DNA from: Ruminococcus flavefaciens MA2007
Lineage (GTDB): Bacteria > Bacillota > Clostridia > Oscillospirales > Ruminococcaceae
Direction of reading: 5' to 3'
DNA length: 64,000 nucleotides
Assembly: GCF_000621845.1 (NCBI RefSeq)
Contig: NZ_JHXF01000001.1
Coordinates: forward strand, 310,001-374,000
The notes under the pieces were generated by a model that was not told the origin of the DNA, ran no database searches, and saw only the letters and a list, made by a program, of their open reading frames with translations. The stretch's first letter is position 1, and each line of letters opens with the position of its first letter. The translations under genes and the position numbers were made by a program. This document shows positions 6,918-14,957 of this stretch, one piece after another.

Positions 6918-9404
6918 ATGGAGCAATATAATGTGACGGGAATGAGCTGTGCGGCTTGCAGTGCAAGAGTTGAAAAGGCTGTATCAGCCGTTCCGGGAGT
7001 CAGCAGCTGTGCGGTTAGCCTTCTTACAAATTCAATGGGAGTTGAGGGGACTGCTTCGGAAGCGGACATAATCCGAGCCGTTGAGAATGCAGGCTACGGA
7101 GCTTCAAAAAAGGGCGCAGAAGCTAAAACAGCGGCAGCCGATGAAGATATGCTGAAAGATACGGAAACACCTAAGCTGAGAAAACGTCTGATAAGATCGG
7201 TGATAGTGCTGCTGGTGCTGATGTATTTCTCAATGGGACACATGATGTGGGGATTCCCTGCACCTGCGGCGTTTGATAATCACGTATTTCTCGGCGTATT
7301 TGAAATGCTTCTCGCTATCATCATAATGATGATAAACGGGAAATTCTTCACTAACGGATTCAGGTCGCTTTTCAGCGGACACCCTAATATGGATACCCTT
7401 GTGGCGCTGGGTTCAAGTGCTTCATTCGGCTATTCGCTTGCGGAGCTTTTCATTATGATACTTGCGCAGGGCAGCGGCGACCATGAGACGGTCATGAAAT
7501 ACGGAATGAACCTGTATTTCGAGTCCGCAGCCATGATACCCACCCTTATAACCGTGGGAAAAATGCTTGAATCCATGTCAAAGGGACGGACTACCGACGC
7601 TTTGAAAGGTCTTATGAAGCTCGCTCCGAAAACAGCGATTTTATATCGGGACGGCGAGGAGCGCGAGGTCGGTATCGAGGAGGTCAGAGAGGGGGATATC
7701 TTCGCGGTAAAGCCCGGCGGAAGCATTCCCGCTGACGGAGTTGTGGTGTATGGTTCGTCTTCTGTGGACGAATCCGCTCTCACAGGCGAAAGCATACCCG
7801 TTGACAAGGAAGAGGGCTCTGCTGTCTCGGCGGCTGCGATAAACAAATCGGGCTATATCCGCTGCCGTGCCACAAGAGTAGGCGAGGATACCACGCTTTC
7901 CCAGATAATCAGGACAGTATCGGACGCAGCGGCTACAAAGGCTCCTATTGCACGAATAGCCGATAAGGTATCGGGGATATTCGTTCCTGCCGTTATAGGG
8001 ATAGCTCTCCTGACGCTTGGCGGCTGGCTGATAGCGGGCAAGGAGTTCAGCTTTGCCATTGCAAGAGCCATATCCGTGCTTGTTATAAGCTGTCCCTGTG
8101 CTCTCGGACTTGCTACTCCCGTGGCTATAATGGTAGGCAGCGGCGTGGGAGCTAAAAACGGCATACTCTACAAGACAGCCGCTTCTCTTGAAGCTGTTGG
8201 CAGAGCCAATATAGCCGCCCTTGACAAGACGGGAACTATAACCGAGGGCAAGCCCGATGTTACGGATATTATCCCTTTCGGTACAACAGAAAAGGAGCTG
8301 CTCACATACGCTTCGGCTCTCGAAGCAAAAAGCGAACACCCTCTTGCAAAGGCGGTGATTGCAAGGGCTTCGGGCATTACTATACCCGAGGTCACTGACT
8401 TCATGGCGCTTGCAGGAAACGGTCTTTCCGCTGTCCTTGGCGGGGAAGTCCTCGAAGGCGGCAGCTATAAGTATATCTCGCAGAAGTATGATATCCCGGC
8501 GGACTTTGTTTCAAAAGTGACCGAGCTTTCCGACGGGGGAAAAACGCCTCTGCTCTTTGCAAAGGGCGGCAGGTTCATAGGTATCATAGCTGTTGCGGAC
8601 ACTATAAAAAGCGACTCGGCAGACGCCATAAAGGAGCTCAAGGGCATGGGCATAAATGTGTATATGCTCACGGGCGACAACGAGCGCACAGCCAATGCCA
8701 TAGGCAGACAGGCAGGTGTTGACAATGTCATCGCAGGAGTCCTTCCCGACGGCAAGTCAAAGGAAATAGCCGAGCTTAAAAAGCAGGGCAAGGTCATCAT
8801 GGTAGGTGACGGTATCAATGACGCTCCTGCACTGACTACTGCTGACACAGGCGTTGCCATAGGCGCAGGTGCAGATGTTGCAATAGACGCCGCTGATATC
8901 GTCGTTATGAAGAACAGGCTGACGGACGTTTCCGCCGCGATACGTCTCAGCCGCGCAACGATAAGGAATATCCACGAGAACCTCTTCTGGGCATTCATAT
9001 ACAACGCCGTGTGCATACCCCTTGCAATAGGTTTGTACGGCGTCGAGATGAAGCCTGCATACGGTGCGGCGGCTATGGCTATGTCAAGCTTCTGCGTGTG
9101 CATGAACGCTCTCAGGCTGAACTTGGTGAAGATACATGACGCAGGTCATGACAAGAAAATAAAGACCAAAATAATAAAAACGGAGGAAAAAGCTATGACA
9201 AAGACATTAAAGATCGAAGGTATGATGTGCGAGCACTGTGAGGCAAGAGTAAAGAAAACTCTTGAAGCTATCGACGGTATCGAGAGCGCTGTTCCCGACC
9301 ACAACGCGGACACTGCTGTTATCACCCTCAGCAAGGACGTTCCCGAGGATGTCATCAAAGCCGCTATAGAAGCTCAGGATTACACTTTTGTCGGCATAGA
9401 GTAA
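6918..9404 (+). CDS. copA: Cu(I)-exporting P-type ATPase with an extra C-terminal CopZ-like HMA domain
   Basis: 828 aa, inner-membrane copper exporter. Order: N-terminal HMA domain with GMSCAACSAR (Cys11, Cys14), membrane helices, actuator motif TGES (289-292), CPC metal site (Cys392-Pro-Cys394), phosphorylation motif DKTGT (Asp436), SEHPLAKA, ATP-hinge GDGINDAPAL, and MSSFCVCMNALRLN in the last helices. After the last helix comes a Lys-rich linker and a second HMA domain (residues 760-828) with GMMCEHCEAR. This tail is preceded in the DNA by CGGAGG and begins with an in-frame ATG at 9195, so it may also be made as a separate 69-aa chaperone. A C-terminal HMA is unusual for bacterial CopA. 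The gene shares the CsoR-controlled promoter. Confidence 0.95.
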   Translation: MEQYNVTGMSCAACSARVEKAVSAVPGVSSCAVSLLTNSMGVEGTASEADIIRAVENAGYGASKKGAEAKTAAADEDMLKDTETPKLRKRLIRSVIVLLVLMYFSMGHMMWGFPAPAAFDNHVFLGVFEMLLAIIIMMINGKFFTNGFRSLFSGHPNMDTLVALGSSASFGYSLAELFIMILAQGSGDHETVMKYGMNLYFESAAMIPTLITVGKMLESMSKGRTTDALKGLMKLAPKTAILYRDGEEREVGIEEVREGDIFAVKPGGSIPADGVVVYGSSSVDESALTGESIPVDKEEGSAVSAAAINKSGYIRCRATRVGEDTTLSQIIRTVSDAAATKAPIARIADKVSGIFVPAVIGIALLTLGGWLIAGKEFSFAIARAISVLVISCPCALGLATPVAIMVGSGVGAKNGILYKTAASLEAVGRANIAALDKTGTITEGKPDVTDIIPFGTTEKELLTYASALEAKSEHPLAKAVIARASGITIPEVTDFMALAGNGLSAVLGGEVLEGGSYKYISQKYDIPADFVSKVTELSDGGKTPLLFAKGGRFIGIIAVADTIKSDSADAIKELKGMGINVYMLTGDNERTANAIGRQAGVDNVIAGVLPDGKSKEIAELKKQGKVIMVGDGINDAPALTTADTGVAIGAGADVAIDAADIVVMKNRLTDVSAAIRLSRATIRNIHENLFWAFIYNAVCIPLAIGLYGVEMKPAYGAAAMAMSSFCVCMNALRLNLVKIHDAGHDKKIKTKIIKTEEKAMTKTLKIEGMMCEHCEARVKKTLEAIDGIESAVPDHNADTAVITLSKDVPEDVIKAAIEAQDYTFVGIE
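9195..9404 (+). CDS. Possible independently translated CopZ-like copper chaperone inside copA
   Basis: Within copA and in the same frame, CGGAGG (9181-9186) lies 8 bp before ATG 9195. Translation from it gives exactly one HMA domain of 69 aa with Cys-x-x-Cys (MMCEHC), the size and fold of a free CopZ chaperone. Either this is a copZ gene fused to copA by loss of its stop, with its start signal still visible, or both products are made. That a Shine-Dalgarno and ATG sit precisely at the domain border is seen; actual internal initiation is inference. Confidence 0.5.
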   Translation: MTKTLKIEGMMCEHCEARVKKTLEAIDGIESAVPDHNADTAVITLSKDVPEDVIKAAIEAQDYTFVGIE

Positions 9405-9481
9405 ACTATAAAAGCCTTGCTCTGTGAAATATGAGAACAAGGCTGATATCAGGGAATGATACGCAAAAGTGGCATAATAAA

Positions 9482-9525
9482 AGGAGTATGTCCCCTTATT
9501 CGGGAACATACTCCTGTGTTTTTTT
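9482..9525. terminator. Bidirectional terminator between copA and the epimerase gene
   Basis: Stem AGGAGTATGT / ACATACTCCT (9482-9491 with 9506-9515), T run after it on the plus strand and A run before it. It serves the two convergent genes. Confidence 0.85.
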
Positions 9526-9527
9526 AC

Positions 9528-10520
9528 TCAGTTCAACTTGAAGTATACGTTTCTGTACCAGTCAACTGTCTCAGCAAGTCCCATATCTACAGAGTACTCA
9601 GCCTTCCAGCCGATACGCTCAAATGCCTTTGTTGGATCTAACTGCTGTATCAGTATCTCATTAACATCGCTCTGCTGGATAACAGACTCGATATTCTCGC
9701 AGTTCATAACAGCCTTTATCTTGTTGACGATAGTCTCAATGTCTGTAGCGATACCTGTACCGAAATTGAATGCGTTTCCTACAACGCCTTCCTTTTCGAT
9801 GTTGTAAAGCATATACATATAAGCATTGACGATATCCTTGATGTAGAGGAAGTCTCTCTTGAATACGCCGTTTGCAGGGTGTCTGATAACAGGAGACTCG
9901 CCGTTTTCAAGCTTCTGGATAGTTCCGGGGATAAGTCTGTTGAAGTTGTTGTCTCCGGGACCGTAGATGTTGCCGAATCTTCCTACTGCAACAGGGAGCT
10001 TGTAGCTGTGGTAGAAGCTTCTTGCCAGCATATCCTGACAGACCTTAGAAACGTCGTATGGGTTGCTGCCCTGAAGTATCATGCTCTCGTTGTATGGGAG
10101 CACATCGCTGTCGCCGTATACCTTATCGCTTGAAGCAACGAGAACAGCCTTGACTGTATCCATATGAAGTCTTGCAGCGTCCAGGATATTGTATGTACCT
10201 ACGATATTTACCTGGAAAGTCACCTTTGGCATCTTGTAAGCCAGATCCTGAAGAGCTACAGCAGCAAGGTGGAAGATGAACTCTATCTTCTGCTCAACGA
10301 GTATCTGCTCGATAAGAGCGCCGTTGCTGATATCGCCGTAGTAAATGTTTACCTTTTTGTCAAGTCCGCAAATGCTGAAATAGCTTGTGCTGTCACATCT
10401 CTCGATGAGAACGGTAACATTTGCGCCAAGCTCGATAAGGTGCTTTGTGATGTGCGCTCCTACAAATCCTGTAGCACCTGTTATAAACACACGCTTGTTT
10501 TTCATGTCTTTGCTATTCAT
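9528..10520 (-). CDS. NAD-dependent sugar-nucleotide epimerase/dehydratase (SDR family)
   Basis: 330 aa from ATG 10520 (MNSKDMKNKR), preceded by AGAGGATAGAGAAG. A longer reading from 10667 would add a 49-residue stretch without family features and is not favoured. The Rossmann fold has GATGFVGAH at the N-terminus, then SSDKVYG and YDVSK (Tyr-x-x-x-Lys catalytic pair). RFGNIYGPGDNN and FKRDFLYIKDIVNAY are typical of extended SDRs that act on NDP-sugars, closest in feel to CDP-glucose 4,6-dehydratase or GDP-mannose dehydratase-like proteins. The Thr/Ser step before the YxxxK is SSDK, which agrees with a dehydratase. The true substrate is unknown. It is divergent from the glycosyltransferase gene to the right, so a joint role in glycan decoration is plausible. 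Confidence 0.8.
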   Translation of the reverse strand: MNSKDMKNKRVFITGATGFVGAHITKHLIELGANVTVLIERCDSTSYFSICGLDKKVNIYYGDISNGALIEQILVEQKIEFIFHLAAVALQDLAYKMPKVTFQVNIVGTYNILDAARLHMDTVKAVLVASSDKVYGDSDVLPYNESMILQGSNPYDVSKVCQDMLARSFYHSYKLPVAVGRFGNIYGPGDNNFNRLIPGTIQKLENGESPVIRHPANGVFKRDFLYIKDIVNAYMYMLYNIEKEGVVGNAFNFGTGIATDIETIVNKIKAVMNCENIESVIQQSDVNEILIQQLDPTKAFERIGWKAEYSVDMGLAETVDWYRNVYFKLN

Positions 10521-10782
10521 TTCTTCTCTATCCTCTTTCTTTTTGACCTTTTGGCCGATTTTCTCTGACCACAGCGCGAATTTTTGGCTAAAAATAAAGC
10601 CTGACACCTCGCTGTGGGAAAACACTGAAACAATGAGTAGTATAGCATATTCGTCGAATTTTGTCAAGTATTAATTGTTTTAAGAACTTGGGCAAAAAAC
10701 TGTTAATAATCATCGAAATACGGCGTAAAAAATTGAACCATCAGCACATGAAAATTATATAGGAACAGGTCGAAAAAAGGTA

Positions 10783-10811
10783 TTGATTTTCTCTATGAAG
10801 TGTGCTATAAT
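10783..10811 (+). promoter_or_regulatory. Promoter of the GT1 glycosyltransferase gene
   Basis: TTGATT (10783-10788), 17-bp spacer, perfect TATAAT (10806-10811). Transcription should start near 10818, just before the leader hairpins. Confidence 0.75.
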
Positions 10812-10819
10812 TTTAATCA

Positions 10820-10867
10820 GCGTCTCCGGACGCCGGGGAAATAAATGGTACCGAGCCGCTTATTTCC
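10820..10867 (+). ncRNA. Structured 5' leader of the glycosyltransferase mRNA, type unknown
   Basis: Two stems follow the predicted +1 directly: GCGTC-TCCG-GACGC (10820-10833) and GGAAATAA / TTATTTCC (10837-10844 with 10860-10867), the second enclosing a GC-rich loop with GGTACC. No known riboswitch class was recognised. It may only stabilise the mRNA. Confidence 0.35.
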
Positions 10868-10912
10868 TTGAAGCAAAATCCTATAGAAAAACATAACGGA
10901 GGAAAAGAAAAC

Positions 10913-12079
10913 ATGAGCGAGATCAAGCCCAAAAAAATTGCCGTTTTGAACGGTATCTTACACGGTCACTTTACGGGAAGTGTTGAGGTCGTAAGAGAAT
11001 TAGCCGCATTAGGACATGATGTGACTTGTTTTGTTACAGACGAATTTGCACCGAGATTAGACGAAGTTCCTGTAAAGAAAGTAGTTTATTCAGCAGATGT
11101 AAGTGAAATTGCTAAAAGATTACCTCCAAATGTTCCATCATTCGCTATAAATTCATTCATGGTAGGCAAGGCAACAGACGTTGTTATGACACTGCTCATG
11201 AATGATAAGACAGAGTACGATTACTATATCATCGACGCATTTTTCGACATTGAAGAAATGAACAAGGTCTTAAAGATCGATCCTGCTAAATTCGTAATGA
11301 TCTACCCTTCATTCATTCTTACAGACGAGAACCAGTTTGACAATGCAAGACTGATAGGCTTACAGGCAACAAACGCTAAATACAATATCAGTCTCCGTGA
11401 TTTCGTCGGACTTATATTCACTCCAAACAACTTCAAGAAGATACTCCTGACATCAAAGTATTTCCATTTAAGACCAGAGGATACAGACGACAAGTGCTAC
11501 TTCCTCGGACCACACATCGAGCAGAGAGTCGTTGACAAGAGCTTTGACTTCAAGAAGGACGAGAACAAGAAGCTCCTCTTTATCTCACTGGGAACTATAT
11601 TCGGCAAGGACTTGGAGTTCTATCACCGCTGTATCGAAGCTTTCAAGGACTCGGACGAGTATCAGGTAATCATGTCTGTTGGTAAGTTTGTAAATATCGA
11701 GGAGACCTTCAAGGAGATCCCCGATAACTTCACTATCTACAACTATGTACCACAGACACAGCTTTTACCGCAGGTCGATGTATTCATCACACACGCAGGC
11801 TTCAACTCAACATCGGAAGGTCTTGCAAGCGGCGCTGCACTGGTGCTTGTACCGCAGGCTGTTGACCAGTTTGACGTTGCAAAGGTAGTTGCAGGACTTA
11901 ACGCAGGTATCGCTCTCAACAAGCATGAGATAGACATTACAGCTGATATCATCAAGAAGGCTGTTGATGACGCTTATGCTAACAGAGAGAACTTCAAGGC
12001 AGGCACAGATAAGATAATCGCTTCATTCAACGAAGCAAGAAGCAACAGAACAGCACTTTACGCTGAGATATTTGCTTGA
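10913..12079 (+). CDS. GT1-family glycosyltransferase (macrolide/UGT-like)
   Basis: 388 aa from ATG 10913, with GGAGG at 10899-10903. No signal peptide, so cytosolic. The N-terminal half binds the acceptor and begins IAVLNGILHGHFTGSVEVVRELAALGHDVTCF, the usual start of GT-B glycosyltransferases of the MGT type. The C-terminal half has HAGFNSTSEGL (His294 onwards) and LVPQAVDQFDVAKVV, the nucleotide-sugar binding signature of GT1. Relatives glucosylate macrolides, sterols, lipids or flavonoids. The acceptor cannot be predicted. The first 60 codons use more A/T-ending codons (TTA, GTA, AGA) than the rest and than neighbours such as ppdK, which may reflect a recent origin or low expression. It has its own promoter, leader and terminator. 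Confidence 0.82.
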   Translation: MSEIKPKKIAVLNGILHGHFTGSVEVVRELAALGHDVTCFVTDEFAPRLDEVPVKKVVYSADVSEIAKRLPPNVPSFAINSFMVGKATDVVMTLLMNDKTEYDYYIIDAFFDIEEMNKVLKIDPAKFVMIYPSFILTDENQFDNARLIGLQATNAKYNISLRDFVGLIFTPNNFKKILLTSKYFHLRPEDTDDKCYFLGPHIEQRVVDKSFDFKKDENKKLLFISLGTIFGKDLEFYHRCIEAFKDSDEYQVIMSVGKFVNIEETFKEIPDNFTIYNYVPQTQLLPQVDVFITHAGFNSTSEGLASGAALVLVPQAVDQFDVAKVVAGLNAGIALNKHEIDITADIIKKAVDDAYANRENFKAGTDKIIASFNEARSNRTALYAEIFA

Positions 12080-12087
12080 TTTGACAA

Positions 12088-12121
12088 GAAAAGCCGACAG
12101 GGAGCACCTGTCGGCTTTTTA
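12088..12121 (+). terminator. Terminator after the glycosyltransferase gene
   Basis: Stem AAGCCGACAGG / CCTGTCGGCTT with loop GAGCA, followed by six T. Confidence 0.9.
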
Positions 12122-12143
12122 CGGATTGCATATTTATATTGAA

Positions 12144-12272
12144 CGGGCGGATACTATCCGCCCCTACACATTTACGGCGATATAGCACGGGCGAGCGGAA
12201 CTCGCCCCTACAAAAAGGCGAACCGCTTGGTTCGCCTTTAATTATGCATTATGCATTATGAATTATGCATTA
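12144..12272. repeat. Cluster of intergenic hairpin repeats (family A) and ATTATGCAT repeats
   Basis: Two reverse-oriented family A units end in CGCCCCTAC (12144-12167 and 12188-12211). They are followed by the hairpin AAAGGCGAACC / GGTTCGCCTTT (12214-12239) and tandem ATTATGCATT units up to 12272. The same three parts recur together near 22.4 and 39.4 kb. Confidence 0.8.
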
Positions 12273-12415
12273 AAAATCCCACCACGAAAAAAGACTGCCA
12301 TGCGGCAGCCTTTTATATATAGGTATAGAACAGGATTGCAAAATAATAACGACCTTCATTGACACCCTCTCAAAAAGCCAATCAAGGTCGCTATTGAGTG
12401 ACGCCTGCGCACCCT

Positions 12416-12631
12416 CTATACGCAGTTGTCAATACGGCAGCACATATTCCGAAGTGCCATATATCTTCTTGCTGTGATGTCATGCTTGTTTGGTCGTTTC
12501 AAGCGATGCGTGAACTGCTTTAGGCGATTAAACATATTATAGGCATTAATGTTTAATAGCAGTTGAAGTAAGTCCGATGTGTGCTGGATCGAAGTGGTAA
12601 AACCGAAGATCCGGCGGAGTTTGATACCGGA
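12416..12631 (-). pseudogene. Possible transposase remnant
   Basis: In a gene-free stretch (12.32-13.14 kb), the minus strand has an open frame of 72 codons without an ATG near its start. It contains NINAYNMFNRLKQFTHRL and ends with MALRNMCCRIDNCV. The Tyr-Asn and basic Arg/Lys-rich run are reminiscent of the C-terminus of IS-type transposases, but no DDE motif is present and no family was recognised. An inverted repeat CGACCTT-ATTG / CAAT-AAGGTCG lies just beyond its end at about 12349-12391. This could equally be non-coding. The rest of 12.64-13.14 kb is AT-rich with nothing else recognised. Confidence 0.25.
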
Positions 12632-13144
12632 TCAAGCAAAAGAACGATATACTTGCCGATTTTGTTACAGGACACATAAAAATCTGTTGAAATTATGTGG
12701 CGGTAGAGAAGCCGATTTTTCGGCGGTTTTTCTACCAACAATTGTATTATAAAGCATGACGGCGTTAAGTTCAATTGATTATATTGCTCAAAATTAGGAC
12801 TATATTGCTAAATTTAGTATTATATTTTATATTAAGGATTTATGAACTAAATTACTGATTTTAATAAATAAGTTTTAAGACATAAAAATAAAAATAAACG
12901 GCTGATTTTGGTATAGAGCAAAAACCGTATTGACAAATCTGCGTAGATACGTTGATTTGAGCTTCGACAAAAAATGTAGCACAATTACAACATCTTTTAA
13001 CGAGGGTGACGTTTTGAACTGTAAACTGATAAAACTTGCTATGGTTAAAAGTAATACAAAATTGTGCGACAAAAATTTTTTGGAATTTTTTGAATATTTT
13101 TGATATTTTTTTATTTTTTAATCAAGGCTGACAGCTCCGAGGCA

Positions 13145-13172
13145 TAAAAAAGCTCCGAGGTTTAACTCGGAG
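13145..13172 (-). terminator. Terminator of the helical hypothetical gene
   Basis: On the minus strand GCTCCGAG / CTCGGAGC is followed by a T run (A run at 13146-13151 on plus). AGCTCCGAGG is also directly repeated just beyond it (13132-13141). Confidence 0.75.
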
Positions 13173-13180
13173 CCCATGTT

Positions 13181-13882
13181 TTACAGTATGCCCTGTGAAG
13201 CGTCTCTTATTCTCTTCTGGTAGTATTCCTCCTGCCATGAGAAATCGAAATCCTTGAACAGCTTCAGACAGCCGTTGGCGTTTGCGAGAGCGCCCTCCAG
13301 ACCTTCGATATCGTCAGCCTTTGCGAAGATATAGACTGCGGTTATCATTATCTCAAGAAGCATTGAATCGTTTCTGCCCTGGGGCTTATAGCCGAATTTC
13401 AGGAGCTTGAGAGCGTCGCGGTAATTCTTTGCGGCGCAGTCTGCCAGCGCAAGCGAGATATAGAGCTTAGCCTGACGCTTTAGGCAGGTCTTTTCGCAGT
13501 ATTTCTGCAAAAAGCTTATGTTCAGCGTGCGGAACTCCTCGGCGTCGCGCCAGTTGCCTATCTTGCTGATAGTGCTGAGCATTTCGGTGCAGTAGCCGAA
13601 TTTCTCGTCGCCGCTGAGCTTTTTGTCTATGAGCTTTTCAAGATAAAAATAAGCTGTCTTATTATCGTATATCTTATCGTAAAGAGATGCTATCTGGATT
13701 ATATCGAAGTATGTGGGCTTTTTAGCGTTGTCGATGAAAGCGTCGGCGTAAGCCTCACACAGCTCCTTGGAGTAGCCCTTGTCAACGAAGAGGCTGTAAA
13801 CTTCCGCATATTTTTTCATCTCAGCAGCGTGAGATGTCAGCAGAGGAAAGCCTGCCTTTTTTCGTTCTATAGGTGATAACAT
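13181..13882 (-). CDS. Hypothetical alpha-helical protein, possibly TPR-like
   Basis: 233 aa from ATG 13882, chosen because GGGAGGGGC lies just upstream. An earlier in-frame ATG at 13954 would add 24 residues but has no good ribosome site. No signal peptide or membrane segment. The sequence is a series of amphipathic helices with repeating Ala/Tyr/Leu spacing (ASLYDKIYDNKTAYFYLEKL, KLYISLALADCAAKNYRDA), as in tetratricopeptide-type solenoids. These usually mediate protein-protein contacts. No catalytic motif and no named family was recognised. It is monocistronic, with its own terminator, and divergent from the two-component system at 14.3 kb. Confidence 0.7.
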   Translation of the reverse strand: MLSPIERKKAGFPLLTSHAAEMKKYAEVYSLFVDKGYSKELCEAYADAFIDNAKKPTYFDIIQIASLYDKIYDNKTAYFYLEKLIDKKLSGDEKFGYCTEMLSTISKIGNWRDAEEFRTLNISFLQKYCEKTCLKRQAKLYISLALADCAAKNYRDALKLLKFGYKPQGRNDSMLLEIMITAVYIFAKADDIEGLEGALANANGCLKLFKDFDFSWQEEYYQKRIRDASQGIL

Positions 13883-14270
13883 ATCTTTGCCCCTCCCATC
13901 TGATATGGAACAGCCGACTGCAAAAAACAGGGATAACAGTGCCTGAGGTTTCACTGTTTTTGTATCGTCTGCGTATATGAACTTATATATTTTCTATATA
14001 ATGAGTAAAAACAGTAAATTATTTTCACTCGTCTGTGTAATCAATCATAACACAAATTTATAGGTTAGTCAACGCCTACTGGCAATTTAGTGACAAAACT
14101 GTTGATATGCACAAAAAAATCACTGATTTTTTTCCTAATTATTTTTTTAAACTTAAAATTCCTTTAAGCTTATTTCAATATTTTGTGGTATAATATAGTT
14201 ACAGTGGAATGGTGTCCGCTTTTATAGATATATGCCTTACATATATAATGGCATTCAAGGGGGTATTCCT

Positions 14271-14939
14271 ATGAGGCTTCTCGTTGTTGAGGACGAGATA
14301 CAGCTCGCCGACGCTCTGTCGGAGATACTTAAAAGAAATATGTACAACGTCGATACCGTTTACGACGGCGTTGACGGACTCGATAATGCTCTTACGGGAG
14401 TTTACGACTGCATCATACTGGATATCATGCTTCCCGGCATGAACGGTATGGAGGTGCTGAGGAATCTCCGCCGCGAGCACGTAAATACGCCAGTTCTTCT
14501 GCTCACCGCACGAAGCGAGATCGAGGACAAGATCAACGGTCTTGACTGCGGTGCAGACGACTACCTTACAAAGCCCTTCGTTACTGGTGAGCTTCTTGCG
14601 CGAGTAAGAGCACTCACCAGAAGAAAGGGCGAGATAGTCGACGAGAACAGAATGGATTACAACGGACTTGAGCTTAACAAGAGCACCTGTTCCGTAATGT
14701 GGAAGGGCAATGACGTTAAGCTTTCGCTCAAGGAGTACCAGATAATGGAGCTCCTTATATCAAACCCGCACCAGATACTTCCAAAGGAGCGTATAATCGA
14801 GAAGATATGGGGCTATGAGAGCGATGTTGAGTACAACAACATCGAGGTCTACATATCCTTCCTGAGAAAGAAGCTTTCGGTAATATCCGCTCCTGTTCAG
14901 ATCAAGACCGCAAGAGGTATAGGCTATTCTCTTGAATGA
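14271..14939 (+). CDS. OmpR/PhoB-family response regulator
   Basis: 222 aa from ATG 14271 (AAGGGGG upstream at about 14258-14264). Receiver domain: acidic pair Glu7-Asp8, phospho-acceptor Asp51 (ILDIMLPG), Thr in LLLTARSE and Lys in YLTKPF. The C-terminal winged helix carries LSLKEYQIMELLI and VYISFLRKKL ... ARGIGYSLE. It should bind DNA as a dimer when phosphorylated by the kinase encoded 18 bp downstream. A perfect TATAAT lies at 14189-14194. The stimulus is unknown. Confidence 0.93.
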   Translation: MRLLVVEDEIQLADALSEILKRNMYNVDTVYDGVDGLDNALTGVYDCIILDIMLPGMNGMEVLRNLRREHVNTPVLLLTARSEIEDKINGLDCGADDYLTKPFVTGELLARVRALTRRKGEIVDENRMDYNGLELNKSTCSVMWKGNDVKLSLKEYQIMELLISNPHQILPKERIIEKIWGYESDVEYNNIEVYISFLRKKLSVISAPVQIKTARGIGYSLE

Positions 14940-14957
14940 TGAAGGAGGAATGTCGCA

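Noticed and set aside
10840-10860. TGGTACCGAG as a T-box
   Set aside because: It resembles the T-box UGGNACC core, but the rest of a T-box (specifier stem, about 200 nt) is missing and the gene is not a synthetase or amino acid gene.
12553-12774. Minus-strand 73-aa open frame
   Set aside because: No ribosome site, no recognisable domain, in an AT-rich non-coding region.
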